A DNA stretch of 64,000 nt, taken from Noviherbaspirillum autotrophicum. GTDB lineage: Bacteria > Pseudomonadota > Gammaproteobacteria > Burkholderiales > Burkholderiaceae_D. How positions within the stretch are numbered: the stretch's first letter is position 1; each line of letters opens with the position of its first letter. A program made the translations under genes and the position numbers. Location: positions 3,975,051-4,039,050 of the forward strand of contig NZ_JWJG01000028.1 of the NCBI RefSeq assembly GCF_000818395.1. Reading direction: 5' to 3'. Of this stretch, positions 9,559 through 21,523 are shown piece by piece. The notes under the pieces are model-generated. The model did not search any database, was not told the origin of the DNA, and saw only the letters and a list, made by a program, of their open reading frames with translations.

Positions 9559-10425
9559 TTATCCGATAATGCGCAATGAATAATCGGTCGCCCGCACATC
9601 CTTGGTCAGGCTGCCGATCGAGATCCGGTCGACGCCGGTTTCGGCGATATCGCGCACCGTCTTCATGTTGACGCCGCCGGAAGCCTCCAGCAGCGCCCGT
9701 CCGCCCGTCATCTTCACCGCCTCGCGCATCATCTCCAGCGTGAAATTATCGAGCAGCACCGAAGTCGCGCCTGCTGCCAGCGCCTCTTCTAGCTCAGCCA
9801 GGTTTTCCACTTCGACCTGGATCGTCACGCCGGCATTCAGGCCTTGCGCAGTACGCATCGCCGCGGTTACGCCGCCTGCTGCGGCGATATGGTTTTCCTT
9901 GATGAGAATGCCGTCATACAGGGCCAGGCGCTGGTTCTGCCCGCCGCCGACGCGCACCGCGTACTTCTGCGCCAGGCGCAGCCCCGGCAGGGTCTTGCGG
10001 GTATCGAGGATCGCCGAGCGCGTGCCCCTGATCGTGTCGACATACTGGCGGGTGGCCGTCGCCACGCCGGACAGCAGCTGCAGGAAATTCAGCGCGCCGC
10101 GTTCCGCCGTCAGCAATGCGCGCGCCGGCGCATCGATGATGCACACTTCGCTGTCGGCGCGCATCAGGTCGCCTTCCGCGTAGCGCCAGTCGATGCGGAT
10201 ACGCGCGTCGAGCTGCACCATCACGCCCTCGAACCACGGCGCGCCGCACAGCACCGCCTCTTCACGCACGATGACGCGCGCCTTCACCCACTCGCTTTCC
10301 GGCACCAGCAAGCCGGTGACGTCGCCGCTGCCGACGTCTTCGGTCAGCGCCGCCTGGATATTCGCCTCGAAGGCCGCCTTCAGCGCCGCGTCGAATGGCG
10401 CAAATGTATTCTTCAGTGTGCTCAT
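9559..10425 (-). CDS. nadC: Quinolinate (nicotinate-nucleotide) phosphoribosyltransferase
   Basis: NadC converts quinolinate and PRPP into nicotinate mononucleotide, the third step of de novo NAD synthesis. The 288-residue protein has the usual two-domain arrangement. It contains the [11 protein letters not shown] segment near residue 28, the LNFLQLLSG helix, the [10 protein letters not shown] phosphate-binding segment and the KENHI motif, followed by the barrel-closing LLDNF and EASGGV segments. Its ATG overlaps the nadA stop codon by four bases (ATGA), so the two are very probably translated together from one message ending at the hairpin beyond base 9531. Confidence 0.96.
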   Translation of the reverse strand: MSTLKNTFAPFDAALKAAFEANIQAALTEDVGSGDVTGLLVPESEWVKARVIVREEAVLCGAPWFEGVMVQLDARIRIDWRYAEGDLMRADSEVCIIDAPARALLTAERGALNFLQLLSGVATATRQYVDTIRGTRSAILDTRKTLPGLRLAQKYAVRVGGGQNQRLALYDGILIKENHIAAAGGVTAAMRTAQGLNAGVTIQVEVENLAELEEALAAGATSVLLDNFTLEMMREAVKMTGGRALLEASGGVNMKTVRDIAETGVDRISIGSLTKDVRATDYSLRIIG

Positions 10426-11561
10426 GCCGGTCCGATCCCCGCAAATAGTTTCTGTTCTTTCGCCAGGTCGCCCGACGGGCGCACATTGGCCTTGCGCTGC
10501 GCGGCAAACGCGAGCATGCGGTCAATGCATACATATGCCTTGCGGCCGATTTCCGGATCGACGTGTATCTCGTTCTTCCCTGTTTCCAGCACCTCAGCGA
10601 GATTCTGTAAGCCGTTCATCGCCATCCACGGGCAATGCGCGCAGCTCTTGCAGGTGGCGCTGTTGCCTGCGGTGGGCGCATCGATGAAGCGCTTGCCGGG
10701 CGCAGCCATGCGCATCTTGTGCAGGATGCCGTTGTCGGTGGCGACGATGAATTCGGTTGCATCCAGTTTTTGCGCCGCGGCGATCAGCTGCGAGGTCGAG
10801 CCGACCACGTCTGCTTGCGCCACGACCGATTCCGGCGACTCCGGATGCACCAGCACCTTCGCATTCGGATGTTCCTTTTTCAGCAGCTCGAGTTCGATTC
10901 CCTTGAACTCGTCGTGCACCAGGCAAGAGCCCTGCCACAGCAGCATGTCAGCCCCGGTTTTCTTCTGGATGTAGCTGCCCAGGTGCTTGTCCGGCGCCCA
11001 CAGGATCTTCTTGCCCTGCGCATGCAGGTGCTCGACGATTTCCAGCCCGATCGAGGATGTCACCATCCAGTCTGCGCGCGCCTTCACCGCGGCACTGGTA
11101 TTGGCGTACACCACCACGGTACGGTCCGGATGGGCGTCGCAGAATGCCGCGAACTCGTCGGCCGGGCAGCCCAGGTCGAGCGAACAGGTGGCATCCAGGT
11201 CGGGCATCAGGATGGTCTTGTCCGGGCTCAGGATCTTTGCCGTCTCGCCCATGAACTTCACGCCCGCCACCACCAGCGTCTTGGCTGGATGATCGCGACC
11301 GAAGCGCGCCATCTCAAGCGAATCGGATACGCATCCGCCGGTTTCCTCGGCCAGATCCTGAAGGTCCGCATCGACGTAATAGTGCGCCACCAGCACCGCC
11401 TCCTTTTCCTTCAGCAGGCGCCGGATGCGCTCCTTCAGCTCGGCCTTTTCGGCAGGCGTCGGGGCAGCCGGCACGCGCGCCCATGCATTGGCGGTACAAC
11501 TGGTTCCCGCCTCCATTTGCGGGCGCTCGAATTCGACGGTTTTGATGGATTGAGTCTGCAT
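10422..11561 (-). CDS. nadA: Quinolinate synthase A
   Basis: NadA condenses iminoaspartate (from NadB) with dihydroxyacetone phosphate to give quinolinate, using a [4Fe-4S] cluster. From the ATG at 11561 the protein has 379 residues; an upstream in-frame start at 11603 would add 14 unlikely residues. The three cluster cysteines can be placed in the [21 protein letters not shown] and [13 protein letters not shown] segments, and the [10 protein letters not shown] motif is also typical. It is the first gene of the nadA-nadC pair and ends in a four-base overlap with nadC. All three enzymes of de novo quinolinate-to-NaMN synthesis therefore lie within 4 kb. Confidence 0.96.
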   Translation of the reverse strand: MQTQSIKTVEFERPQMEAGTSCTANAWARVPAAPTPAEKAELKERIRRLLKEKEAVLVAHYYVDADLQDLAEETGGCVSDSLEMARFGRDHPAKTLVVAGVKFMGETAKILSPDKTILMPDLDATCSLDLGCPADEFAAFCDAHPDRTVVVYANTSAAVKARADWMVTSSIGLEIVEHLHAQGKKILWAPDKHLGSYIQKKTGADMLLWQGSCLVHDEFKGIELELLKKEHPNAKVLVHPESPESVVAQADVVGSTSQLIAAAQKLDATEFIVATDNGILHKMRMAAPGKRFIDAPTAGNSATCKSCAHCPWMAMNGLQNLAEVLETGKNEIHVDPEIGRKAYVCIDRMLAFAAQRKANVRPSGDLAKEQKLFAGIGPA

Positions 11562-11882
11562 GGTATTAAAACGATTAATCAAATTGCAATGCCTAGATGG
11601 CAATACGAAATTGCTGTTGGCGCCGCCAAAGAATCAGTATGCCCGATAAAACCGAACTTGGGGATCAAGGGAAGTATTTCAAGTGATTCGTATCCACAAC
11701 GGCGCAAATGGATTCCCAAAATATATTTACGCACAGTCAAATAGATTGCATACTAAGTTGAGGATCATCAACAACTTGCGCCGGTATTTCTCTATAACTA
11801 GCCAATTCTAAACGTTGCCTGTAAGAATTAACAAATCCATACAATCAGGCACCGGAGTTTTCTTGTAGTGGAAGTGGAGACT
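11562..11882. other. Intergenic region between nadA (-) and an unknown gene (+)
   Basis: This 321-base stretch is visibly richer in A and T than its flanks and must hold the divergent promoters for nadA-nadC and the unknown gene. I see no convincing ORF, hairpin or RNA gene in it, and no promoter pair I would place with confidence. Confidence 0.6.
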
Positions 11883-12446
11883 ATGATTAACACAGTTTTT
11901 GACAAGACGGACAAGGGCCGCGAAGAAATTGCGACGCGCAAATACCAGCTTGCGCCACGCTTGCGTACCCTGCTGGTCATGATCGATGGAAAGCATACCG
12001 GCGACGATCTGCTCAAGAAAGTGTCCAGCCTGGGTTTGTCGGAAACCAGCCTGGCTGAACTGGCCGATCAGGGGTTCATCCAGGCCGCTGTTCCCGAGCA
12101 GGCGCCGGAAGTAGTGTCCGCGCCGCTAGAGCCTCTCGTCGCCACTGCCGCCGCTTCCGAGGCGCCCCTGCCGGAAGGGCAAAACCAGTTTCAGGCCATT
12201 TACCATTTCTACACGCAGACCATCAAGAGCATGATCGGTTTGCGCGGCTATGCCTTGCAACTCAAGGTTGAAAAGGCTGGTTCGATCGAGGAATTCCGCG
12301 CATTGCGCCTGCCTTACCTGGAAGCCGTGCTGAAAGCGAAAGGCGACGAAGCTGCCCGCAGCCTGCGCCAGCGGCTCGACCAGTTGCTCTACCTGGGCGA
12401 AAGCGCGCCGGCCGATACCATTCCCGCGCAGCCGGCAGCCGAGTAG
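11883..12446 (+). CDS. Conserved-looking protein of unknown function
   Basis: I do not recognise this 187-residue protein. The first 65 residues look like a compact helical, perhaps winged-helix-like module (KYQLAPRLRTLLVMIDGK followed by an LLKKVSSLGL helix). Next comes an Ala/Pro/Glu-rich linker of about 35 residues, then a helical C-terminal half with many leucines and arginines (110-175) and a short Ala/Pro tail. No signal peptide or membrane segment is seen, so it is probably cytoplasmic. The ATG at 11883 has GGAG only three bases upstream; a GTG at 11868 with GGAG ten bases upstream is an alternative. It lies alone between divergent nadA and convergent ybiT. Codon use resembles its neighbours, so it is a real gene. 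Confidence 0.8.
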   Translation: MINTVFDKTDKGREEIATRKYQLAPRLRTLLVMIDGKHTGDDLLKKVSSLGLSETSLAELADQGFIQAAVPEQAPEVVSAPLEPLVATAAASEAPLPEGQNQFQAIYHFYTQTIKSMIGLRGYALQLKVEKAGSIEEFRALRLPYLEAVLKAKGDEAARSLRQRLDQLLYLGESAPADTIPAQPAAE

Positions 12447-12488
12447 CGTGCAACCGCGCGACAGGGCAAGCGCGCCCTGCCGCACCGA

Positions 12489-14087
12489 TTATTCGATGCC
12501 CTGGCTGGCCAGATACTCTTCGTAGTTGCCGTGGAAGTCGATCACTTCGCCATCCTTCACTTCGAGGATGCGAGTTGCGAGCGACGAAACGAATTCACGG
12601 TCGTGCGACACGAAAATCAGCGTACCGGCGTACTTGTCCAATGCGATGTTGAGCGACTCGATCGACTCCATGTCCATATGGTTGGTCGGCTCGTCCATCA
12701 GCAGGACGTTATGGCGGCCCAACATCAGCTTGCCGTACATCATGCGGCCCTTCTCGCCGCCCGACAGCACCTTCACCGATTTCTTCACATCGTCGCCGGA
12801 AAACAGCAGGCGGCCCAGGATCGAGCGCACCGCCTGGTCGTCGTCGCCTTCCTTGGTCCACTGGCCCATCCAGTCGGTCAGGTTTTTGTCGACCGCAAAT
12901 TCCTCGGTCGGGTCCTGCGGCATGTAGCCGACGTTGGCATTCTCCGCCCATTTCGCGTTGCCGCTGTCCGGGTGCAAGCCGCACAAGTCGCCGCCGATGC
13001 AGCGCAATAGCGTGGTTTTACCGGCACCATTGGCGCCAATGATGGCGATCTTTTCACCCGCATCGACCATCAGATTCAGGTTCTTGAAAATCGTGCGGTC
13101 GTAAGCCTTTGACATGCTCTGCACTTCGACGGCCTGACGATGCAACTTCTTCTCCCCTTCGAAGCGGATGAACGGTTCCTGGCGGCTGGACGGCTTGACA
13201 TCCTCCACCTTGATTTTTTCAATCTGCTTGGCGCGCGAAGTAGCCTGGCGCGCCTTCGATTTGTTGGCCGAGAATCGGCGCACGAATTCCTGCAACTCCG
13301 CCACCCGCTCCTTGGCCTTCGCATTGGCGGCCATCTGCTGCGCGCGCGCCTGCGACGACGCCAGCATGTAGTCGTCGTAATTGCCCGGGTAGATCTTCAG
13401 CGTGCCGTAGTCCATGTCGGCCATGTGTGTGCAGACCTGGTTCAGGAAGTGGCGGTCATGCGAGATGATGATCATCGTCGAGTTGCGCTCGTTGAGTACG
13501 TCTTCCAGCCAGCGAATGGTATTGATGTCGAGGTTGTTGGTCGGCTCGTCCAGCAGCAGGATGTCCGGATTCGAGAACAGCGCCTGCGCCAGCAGCACGC
13601 GCAGCTTCCAGCCTGGCGCGACGTTGCTCATCGGTCCCTGGTGCTGTTCGATCGGCACCCCCACGCCCAGCAGCAGCTCGCCCGCACGCGATTCGGCGGT
13701 GTAGCCATCGTACTCGGCGAACTTCGCTTCGAGATCGGCGGCACGCATGTAGTCGTCGTCGGTCGCGTCCGGGTTGGCATAAATGGCGTCGCGCTCGGTC
13801 ATTGCCGCCCACATTTCAGTGTGGCCCATCATCACGACGTCGAGCACGCGCTTGTCTTCATAGGCGAACTGGTCCTGGCGCAGCTTACCCAGGCGCTCAT
13901 TCGCGTCGAGCATGACGGTGCCGGAACTCGGCTCCAGATCGCCGCCCAGAATTTTCATGAAGGTGGACTTGCCGCAGCCGTTGGCGCCAATCAAGCCGTA
14001 ACGGTTGCCGTCGCCGAATTTGACGGAAATGTTTTCAAACAGCGGCTTGGGGCCGAACTGCATCGTGATATTTGCGGTGGAAAGCAC
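12489..14087 (-). CDS. ybiT: ABC-F subfamily ribosome-associated ATPase, YbiT type
   Basis: A soluble protein of 532 residues with two ABC ATPase domains and no membrane part, as in ABC-F proteins, which act on ribosomes rather than transport. The first Walker A is GANGCGKST (34-42), followed by [11 protein letters not shown]; the second is GANGAGKTT, followed by [15 protein letters not shown] and [11 protein letters not shown]. The first domain has VAPGWKLR instead of a full LSGG signature, exactly the YbiT pattern. The charged linker (about 240-300) and the [10 protein letters not shown] segment also match YbiT more closely than EttA, Uup or YheS. Its precise translation role is not settled even in model species. 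It converges on the unknown gene with a 42-base gap. Confidence 0.92.
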   Translation of the reverse strand: MLSTANITMQFGPKPLFENISVKFGDGNRYGLIGANGCGKSTFMKILGGDLEPSSGTVMLDANERLGKLRQDQFAYEDKRVLDVVMMGHTEMWAAMTERDAIYANPDATDDDYMRAADLEAKFAEYDGYTAESRAGELLLGVGVPIEQHQGPMSNVAPGWKLRVLLAQALFSNPDILLLDEPTNNLDINTIRWLEDVLNERNSTMIIISHDRHFLNQVCTHMADMDYGTLKIYPGNYDDYMLASSQARAQQMAANAKAKERVAELQEFVRRFSANKSKARQATSRAKQIEKIKVEDVKPSSRQEPFIRFEGEKKLHRQAVEVQSMSKAYDRTIFKNLNLMVDAGEKIAIIGANGAGKTTLLRCIGGDLCGLHPDSGNAKWAENANVGYMPQDPTEEFAVDKNLTDWMGQWTKEGDDDQAVRSILGRLLFSGDDVKKSVKVLSGGEKGRMMYGKLMLGRHNVLLMDEPTNHMDMESIESLNIALDKYAGTLIFVSHDREFVSSLATRILEVKDGEVIDFHGNYEEYLASQGIE

Positions 14088-14218
14088 TGAGTAAAGCCTC
14101 TTGCAGAATAGATTTTGGATAACCGTCTATTTTACCATTCCAGGAAGCGGCAGGACTTTGCGCTGTACCGGCAATGCTTCAGCAGGTTTGCCGCACGATA
14201 ACGCCGACGGCAATTGGT

Positions 14219-14242
14219 CTGTTCCAATAGCAATTGGAACAG
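14219..14242. repeat. Perfect inverted repeat in the ybiT / epimerase gap
   Basis: CTGTTCCAAT and ATTGGAACAG are 10-bp perfect arms with an AGCA spacer, about 80 bases before the epimerase start. There is no T run on either side, so a terminator is unlikely; an operator or a hairpin in the epimerase leader is possible. The remaining 236-base gap shows nothing else. Confidence 0.5.
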
Positions 14243-14323
14243 GAAGCGCTGGCGAGAGGTCTATTTACGCTAACCATATTGCCAGCTTATCGGCCAATCT
14301 CTTCCGTGGATGGGCGCATTGCC

Positions 14324-15220
14324 ATGACAGCCGACATTATCGTCCTTGAATCCGAAAAGCAACGCTTGCAAGTGGCCCCGGAAATGGGTGGCAGTGTGAT
14401 TGACTGGGACTGGAAACCGCAGCATGGATGGACGCCGCTCTTTCGCGCATGGGACGGCGTGTCCGTCGACCGTTATACGGTCGCCTGCTTCCCGCTGGTG
14501 CCATGGTCGAACCGCGTTACGCATGGCGGCTTCGAGCATGAAGGCACCTTCTACCCGATTCCTGCCAACCGCAGCGAAGAGCGATATCCGATTCATGGCG
14601 ACGGCTGGCTGCAGGCCTGGCAAGTGGCGGAGCGCAGCAACAACCATGTCAAGCTGGTACTCGAATCGCGCCATTTCGACGGTAATCCATACCATTACCG
14701 CGGCACTGAGACCTTCCTGCTTTTGCCCGACGGCCTGCAAATCGACTTGACGGTCACCCATTTGGGGCAACAGACACTACCTTACGGCCTCGGACTGCAT
14801 CCTTACTTCCTGCGCAATGCGGCAACCCGGCTGCGTTTCAAGGCCGAGGGTGTCTGGCAAGCCGATACCGATTCGATACCGACCGGCCATTCGACACACT
14901 TCCCCCAAGGCTGGGACTACAATACGCCCGCCTCTCTGGACGGGCCGCTGATCGACAACTGCTATACCGGCTGGAACGGCAAGGCCGTTATCGACTACCC
15001 GGACCACGGGATCTCGGTCACGATGGTGATGCCGGATTGCAATGGCTATCTGCTGTTTTACCGCCCCCCCGGCTACGATTACTTTTGCATCGAGCCGACC
15101 ACCCATCCGATCGATGCCTTCCACATGCCGGATCAGCCTGGCCTGTCTTTGCTGGCACATGGCGACAGCCTGGCCTTGCGAACAAAGTTTCTGGTGGGGC
15201 CATCAGCGGGCATGTCTTAG
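14324..15220 (+). CDS. Aldose 1-epimerase family protein
   Basis: A galactose-mutarotase-like protein of 298 residues that should interconvert sugar anomers or bind a hexose. Typical features are the PLVPWSNRV segment, an HGDGW motif carrying one catalytic histidine, LGLHPYFLR carrying the second, and IEPTTHPIDAF with the conserved glutamate near the C-terminus. I start it at the ATG at 14324, where similarity to the fold begins; an in-frame GTG/ATG-like start near 14234 would add 30 poorly conserved residues. It resembles the YihR/YphB side of the family more than GalM, but the substrate cannot be named. Its 3' end overlaps the convergent LD-carboxypeptidase gene by 18 bases. Confidence 0.87.
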   Translation: MTADIIVLESEKQRLQVAPEMGGSVIDWDWKPQHGWTPLFRAWDGVSVDRYTVACFPLVPWSNRVTHGGFEHEGTFYPIPANRSEERYPIHGDGWLQAWQVAERSNNHVKLVLESRHFDGNPYHYRGTETFLLLPDGLQIDLTVTHLGQQTLPYGLGLHPYFLRNAATRLRFKAEGVWQADTDSIPTGHSTHFPQGWDYNTPASLDGPLIDNCYTGWNGKAVIDYPDHGISVTMVMPDCNGYLLFYRPPGYDYFCIEPTTHPIDAFHMPDQPGLSLLAHGDSLALRTKFLVGPSAGMS

Positions 15221-16135
15221 TGCGGGATAGCCGCTCATGGAAAGAATCGCGTTGCGCCCATCCGATTGCAGCCGCGCCTGGCTGCCGACGACCAGTGTCG
15301 CCTTGTCGCGGATATGCCCGAACGGCAGCCCCGTCAATACCGGCATGGGCAATTGCGCACGCAAATAGGCGAGCATCGCGCCAAAGTCATAGCCATTGTC
15401 GTATGTGCTCAGTCGGTAATTCGAGAAATCGCCGAGCACCAGTGCCTTCTGTCCGAGCAGGCCGGCATGCAGCAATTGCTGCAGCATGCGCTCGACGCGA
15501 TATGGATGCTCATTCACATCCTCGACGAACAATATGCCGCCCTCGATGCGCGGCATATAGGGCGTGCCGACAAGATGGGTCAGCATCGTCAGATTGCCGC
15601 CCCACAGAATGCCGGACACGTCCAGCGGCGGATTATCATCTGCATGGAAACCGATTTCGTACGACGGCTGGCTCACGCATTGCCAGAACTGCTGCAACGT
15701 ATAGACACTTGCTTCCTCCCGGGTGAAATCGTCGCAAACCATCGGCCCGGCAAAACTGATTGCGCCTTGCTGCGCCAGCAACCCCATCTGCAACGCAGTA
15801 AAGTCGCTATGTCCGACAAAGAGTTTCCCGCTTGCTGCGAGCATCCTGAAATCCAGTGCCGGCAAGATGCGCGACATGCCATATCCGCCGCGCAGCGCAA
15901 GCACGATCTGCACCTCGGGATCGACGGCTGCAGCATGAATCTGCCGCAACCGGCCCTCATCGGTAGCGCCAAAACGTTCATGCTTTTGCTGGGGATCATA
16001 GTAGTTATGGACGAGGCAGCCCTGCGCCTGCAATCGTTCGATTGCCCGTCCGAGCGCCGCTTCGTCCGGCGCGTAGCCGCCGGGAGCAACTATCGCCACC
16101 CCCGTGCCGGCGGGCGCTGTGGTGGAGATAACCAT
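15203..16135 (-). CDS. ldcA: LD-carboxypeptidase (murein tetrapeptide carboxypeptidase), S66 family
   Basis: LdcA removes the terminal D-alanine from tetrapeptides of recycled peptidoglycan in the cytoplasm. The S66 catalytic triad can be read: Ser110 in VGHSDFTAL, Glu205 in FVEDVNEH and His274 in PFGHIRDK. The length of 310 residues is typical and there is no signal peptide, as expected for a cytoplasmic recycling enzyme. The neighbouring RGGYGMSRILP and FAGPMV segments are also conserved. Its last 18 bases overlap the tail of the convergent epimerase gene, so the two genes share their terminal sequence on opposite strands. Confidence 0.93.
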   Translation of the reverse strand: MVISTTAPAGTGVAIVAPGGYAPDEAALGRAIERLQAQGCLVHNYYDPQQKHERFGATDEGRLRQIHAAAVDPEVQIVLALRGGYGMSRILPALDFRMLAASGKLFVGHSDFTALQMGLLAQQGAISFAGPMVCDDFTREEASVYTLQQFWQCVSQPSYEIGFHADDNPPLDVSGILWGGNLTMLTHLVGTPYMPRIEGGILFVEDVNEHPYRVERMLQQLLHAGLLGQKALVLGDFSNYRLSTYDNGYDFGAMLAYLRAQLPMPVLTGLPFGHIRDKATLVVGSQARLQSDGRNAILSMSGYPALRHAR

Positions 16136-16225
16136 TCGTTTTCGAAAGGAATTGGTTCAGCGAGACGCCATGACAGTCGGCGAAGCGCCTCGCGCCGGCC
16201 GCACGTATGGCTGCTGCAGGGTACT

Positions 16226-17080
16226 TTAAAAAACGCCGAAGCGCGGATTGCGGCGCGGGTCGCGGTACAGCAGCTTCTTCAGGCCTGCCAGGCCTTCGCG
16301 GTCGAAGCGCTGCCACTCGCCTTCCGCCTGGGCCAACCGGTCGGCGATGGCATACAACGCGGTCGGGTTCATGCCCATCCCGATGTGGCTGGCGTGGACT
16401 TCGATATTCTCGGAGCGCTCGGTCTCTTCCTCAAGGCTGCACTGCCATGCCACGACACCATCGGTGCGGCTGAAAATCGATGTGGTCGGGACCGGCGGTG
16501 TGCTCCGCAGATCAGCGATGCGCGCATCGTCATCGATGCTGCGGCCACTTGCGAACTCATACAGCCGCCACGCATTGGTCGCTTTGGGATGGCCCGTAAA
16601 CGGCGAACCCAAAGTGATCACCGTGCGCACGTCGTCCGGCACCATCTTGGCGATCTCGCGCGCGTAGATCCCGCCCAAGCTCCAGCCCACGAGGCTGACG
16701 GTGCAGCCATGCTCCGAACGCAATTCCTGCACGCGTTCGACACAAGTCTCGATTACGCCCGGGCGTGGGCCACGGTTAACCCCTTGCTCCCATGCAAAGG
16801 GAATATAGCCGCGATCCTTCAAAAAATTGCGCAGCACAAGCGTCGTCATGTCGCCTGTCGCCAGCCCCGGAAACACCATGACCGGATGGCCGTCTCCTTT
16901 CGGTGCATTTTTCAACACTGGCAGCGCGATCAGCGATGCCCACAATTCCCACGGCGCGCGCCCTTCCAGCACCAGCTTGAACCAGCCCGGCGCCTTAATA
17001 TGTTCCGCAGCCTGTTGCGCCTGTCGTTCATTTTTCACTTGAAGCACTCCATGTCGAAAATTAAGCCGCTGCGCAAACAT
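16226..17080 (-). CDS. Alpha/beta hydrolase with lipase-like GWSLGG elbow
   Basis: A 284-residue alpha/beta-fold hydrolase. The nucleophile elbow is GWSLGG, the acid is probably the Asp of FSRTDGVV, and the base the His of VHASHIGMG. The N-terminal half holds the oxyanion-region segment VMVFPGLATGD. The ATG at 17080 is preceded by an excellent AAGGAGGAG, so the upstream start at 17119 is rejected. Residues before about 40 are charged and there is no clear signal peptide. The family includes triacylglycerol lipases and PHA-depolymerase-like enzymes; the substrate is unknown. It lies 103 bases after a second, unrelated alpha/beta hydrolase on the same strand. Confidence 0.85.
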   Translation of the reverse strand: MFAQRLNFRHGVLQVKNERQAQQAAEHIKAPGWFKLVLEGRAPWELWASLIALPVLKNAPKGDGHPVMVFPGLATGDMTTLVLRNFLKDRGYIPFAWEQGVNRGPRPGVIETCVERVQELRSEHGCTVSLVGWSLGGIYAREIAKMVPDDVRTVITLGSPFTGHPKATNAWRLYEFASGRSIDDDARIADLRSTPPVPTTSIFSRTDGVVAWQCSLEEETERSENIEVHASHIGMGMNPTALYAIADRLAQAEGEWQRFDREGLAGLKKLLYRDPRRNPRFGVF

Positions 17081-17183
17081 GCCTCTCCTCCTTGCAGTTA
17101 CTGATGGTCGAATCAGCATACCATTTTATATTTCCACAGAGAAAGTTTCCCAGAAAAATAGGCACTCTGAAGTCAACGACTTT

Positions 17184-18095
17184 TCACGCGCGCCGCGCTT
17201 CCGGTTCGGTGCCACACCGACAATGCGCGCCAATCAAATCCGACAACACCGCATCGAGCGCAGGCGGGAAATCGTGTCCCATGCCTTCGATTTCATGCAT
17301 GGTCGCGTTCGGTATCCATCTTGCAGTATCGCGGCCGCAGGCAATCGGCACCAGCGGATCGTCGCTGCCGTGAATGACCAGGGACGGCGCCTTGATCGTG
17401 CGCAGCAAGGCGACACGGTCGCCCGAGGCCGCCACGGCCATGATCTGGCGCGCGCTCCCGCCTGGGCACACGTTGCGCCGTACGCTTTGCGCCACGCGCC
17501 TGCGTAGCTCCGCTTCGGGTGTCGGATGGCCCGGGCTGCCGATCACCCGGAACATCTTTACGAAGTAGTCAATTACGCTGTTGATATCACGCGGATTGTC
17601 GGGCGACGAAAACAAGGCGTTATGGGCCGCCAGCGTCGGCCCGGGCAATCCGGGGCGTCCGCTGGTCGACATGATCGATGTCAGCGTCAGCGTGCGATGC
17701 GGAGATGTGGCCGCGACGATTTGCGCGATCATCCCTCCCATCGATGCGCCGACAATGTGTGCCTTGCCGATGCCCAGTTCGTCAAGCAGACCGGTGGCAT
17801 CCTTTGCCATGTCATACAGCGTATAGCCATTGAGCAGCGGCAGATGAAACAGCGAGTGGAAAAAGACGGTCGGCAAATGCGGTTTGCCGAAATGGTCCAT
17901 CTTGGTCGACAGCCCGCAGTCGCGGTTATCAAAGCGGATGACCCGGAATCCCTGTTCGGTCAGGCCCCGGCAAAATGCGTCAGACCAGGAAATGAGCTGG
18001 AGGCCGAGGCCGGCGATCAGCAGAATTGGCTCGCCGGCAGGATCGCCCTGTATGTCATAGGACAGGTTGATGCCATTGGTAGCAATAATAGGCAA
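17184..18095 (-). CDS. Alpha/beta hydrolase, enol-lactonase / methylesterase-like
   Basis: A 303-residue alpha/beta hydrolase of the broad group that includes 3-oxoadipate enol-lactonase and aclacinomycin methylesterase. Visible are the LLIAGLGLQ oxyanion segment, FDNRDCGLS, the nucleophile elbow GASMGG, the Asp of HGSDDPLVP and the His of MGHDFPP. No ATG fits the N-terminus. The best start is TTG at 18095, preceded by AAGGGA at a good distance and giving the usual opening before NGINLSYD; a TTG at 18110 is the alternative. It begins a short run with the hydrolase downstream. A 239-base gap separates it from tadA; that gap holds a GCCTGCCT/AGGCAGGC inverted repeat at 18238-18269 and no gene. 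Confidence 0.85.
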   Translation of the reverse strand: MPIIATNGINLSYDIQGDPAGEPILLIAGLGLQLISWSDAFCRGLTEQGFRVIRFDNRDCGLSTKMDHFGKPHLPTVFFHSLFHLPLLNGYTLYDMAKDATGLLDELGIGKAHIVGASMGGMIAQIVAATSPHRTLTLTSIMSTSGRPGLPGPTLAAHNALFSSPDNPRDINSVIDYFVKMFRVIGSPGHPTPEAELRRRVAQSVRRNVCPGGSARQIMAVAASGDRVALLRTIKAPSLVIHGSDDPLVPIACGRDTARWIPNATMHEIEGMGHDFPPALDAVLSDLIGAHCRCGTEPEARRA

Positions 18096-18334
18096 TTCTC
18101 TTCCCTTCAACGCCCCGAGTCACCGTGTTCGTTCCTCGGCTGCAAATTTATCTCAGTATCAAGCCAAACATGATGCTGTGTTCTTTGCAAAGCGTGTGCC
18201 AGAGGTGATCGGGCAAGAGGGAGTGGACCTGTGTGTCGCCTGCCTGCTGTCCGTATGGCTTAGGCAGGCACCGCGACTGGCGACTTTACACGTGCATGTA
18301 GTTTTTCCAGCGGCAGCGCTCCCATTCCCGCCGC

Positions 18335-18832
<498 letters not shown>

Positions 18833-19279
18833 TCAGTCAGCCGTAATTTCTGCCCAGCAGTTGGGCGTCTCGTGCAGCACCAGCTTATGCAGCCGCAGGC
18901 CGGTGCCGTAATGGTCCTGGTAGGCGGCTCTCAGGATATTGAACGCAGTCTGCGCCAAGTTCTCGACGGTCGGGATGCTGTCAATGACCACAGTCTTGTG
19001 CCCTGGAAGGCTGTCGAGGAATTCGCGCAGCGTTGCGTCTTTTTCATACACCAGGAAGGCATGGTCCCAGACGTCGACCAGATGCTGCTTCGCCAGCGAC
19101 TTCACATCGGAAAAATCCATGATCATGCCGTTGTCGGAGCTACCCTCCTCCCGGATCACCGCGCCAATCAGCGTAATTTCAAGGGTGTAGCGATGTCCGT
19201 GCAGGTTGCGGCACTGGCTCTTGTGGTCGGGAATGCGATGACCAGCATCGAATTCCAGCTTACGGGTAATGGTCAGCAT
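18833..19279 (-). CDS. queD: 6-carboxy-5,6,7,8-tetrahydropterin synthase
   Basis: QueD turns 7,8-dihydroneopterin triphosphate, made from GTP, into 6-carboxytetrahydropterin, the second step toward the 7-deazaguanine used for queuosine. The 148-residue protein shows the zinc-binding histidines in FDAGHR and LHGHRY, the DFSDVK segment, the DHAFL motif and the terminal HETPNCWAE segment with its catalytic glutamate. It lies 12 bases after queE, the next enzyme in the same pathway, and three bases before tadA, in an evidently single transcription unit. Confidence 0.95.
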   Translation of the reverse strand: MLTITRKLEFDAGHRIPDHKSQCRNLHGHRYTLEITLIGAVIREEGSSDNGMIMDFSDVKSLAKQHLVDVWDHAFLVYEKDATLREFLDSLPGHKTVVIDSIPTVENLAQTAFNILRAAYQDHYGTGLRLHKLVLHETPNCWAEITAD

Positions 19280-19291
19280 GGAGACTAGGAA

Positions 19292-19923
19292 TCAGGGAAT
19301 TTGCAGCAGCTTGTGGGTTTGCAGGCTCAGCTTCCACTGCGGACGCTGCTTGCAGAGTTCGATTGCGCGTTGCGTGTTGCGCTCGACATCGGGCCCGTCC
19401 ATCGGCTGCAGGTAAAAATGATCGAAATCGAGTGGCTCGTAATCGTCAAGGTTCTGGTTTTGCTGCGGGATCACTACTTTCAGCTCATTGCCCTTGCGTA
19501 CCTGCAGCGTCGATCCGACCTTGGGACTGATACATACCCAGTCGACGCCTGCGGGCACCGGCAGTGTGCCGTTGCTCTCGATGGCGATTTCGAAACCGCA
19601 GGCATGCATGCTCTCGATGAGCGCTGCGTCAAGCTGCAGCAGCGGCTCGCCGCCGGTGAACACGACGAACTTGCTTGCCGCATAGGCGGCCGGCCACAGG
19701 GTATCGATGGTCTTTGCCAGGCTGCTACTGTCCGGATATTTCCCGCCCAGTTCGCCGTCCATTCCGACAAAATCGGTATCGCAGAACTTGCACACTGCGC
19801 TTGCACGGTCGCTTTCCCTGCCGCTCCACAGATTGCAGCCGGAAAAGCGGCAAAACACCGCAGGGCGCCCGGCATGCGTGCCCTCGCCCTGCAAGGTGTA
19901 GAAAATCTCTTTGACGCTGTAGC

Positions 19924-19927
<4 letters not shown>
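19292..19927 (-). CDS. queE: 7-carboxy-7-deazaguanine synthase
   Basis: QueE is a radical-SAM enzyme that rearranges 6-carboxytetrahydropterin to 7-carboxy-7-deazaguanine. The cluster cysteines are Cys31, Cys46 and Cys49 (CNLW...CKFCDTDF). The 14-residue insertion between the first and second cysteine replaces the normal CxxxCxxC spacing, a known QueE peculiarity. TGGEPLLQ is the SAM-binding GGE motif. The ATG at 19927 overlaps the guaA stop by four bases (ATGA), so I prefer it to the GTG at 19933. The protein has 211 residues. Confidence 0.95.
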
Positions 19928-21504
<1,577 letters not shown>

Positions 21505-21523
21505 GGTGTGCTGGTATTGAAAA

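Noticed and set aside
12462-12479. CAGGGC/GCCCTG inverted repeat between the unknown gene and ybiT
   Set aside because: Only six pairs and no T run; too weak to call a terminator.
15266-17104. 612-codon open frame opposite ldcA and the GWSLGG hydrolase
   Set aside because: It spans two recognisable genes and their gap in antisense, has no ribosome site and no recognisable domain.
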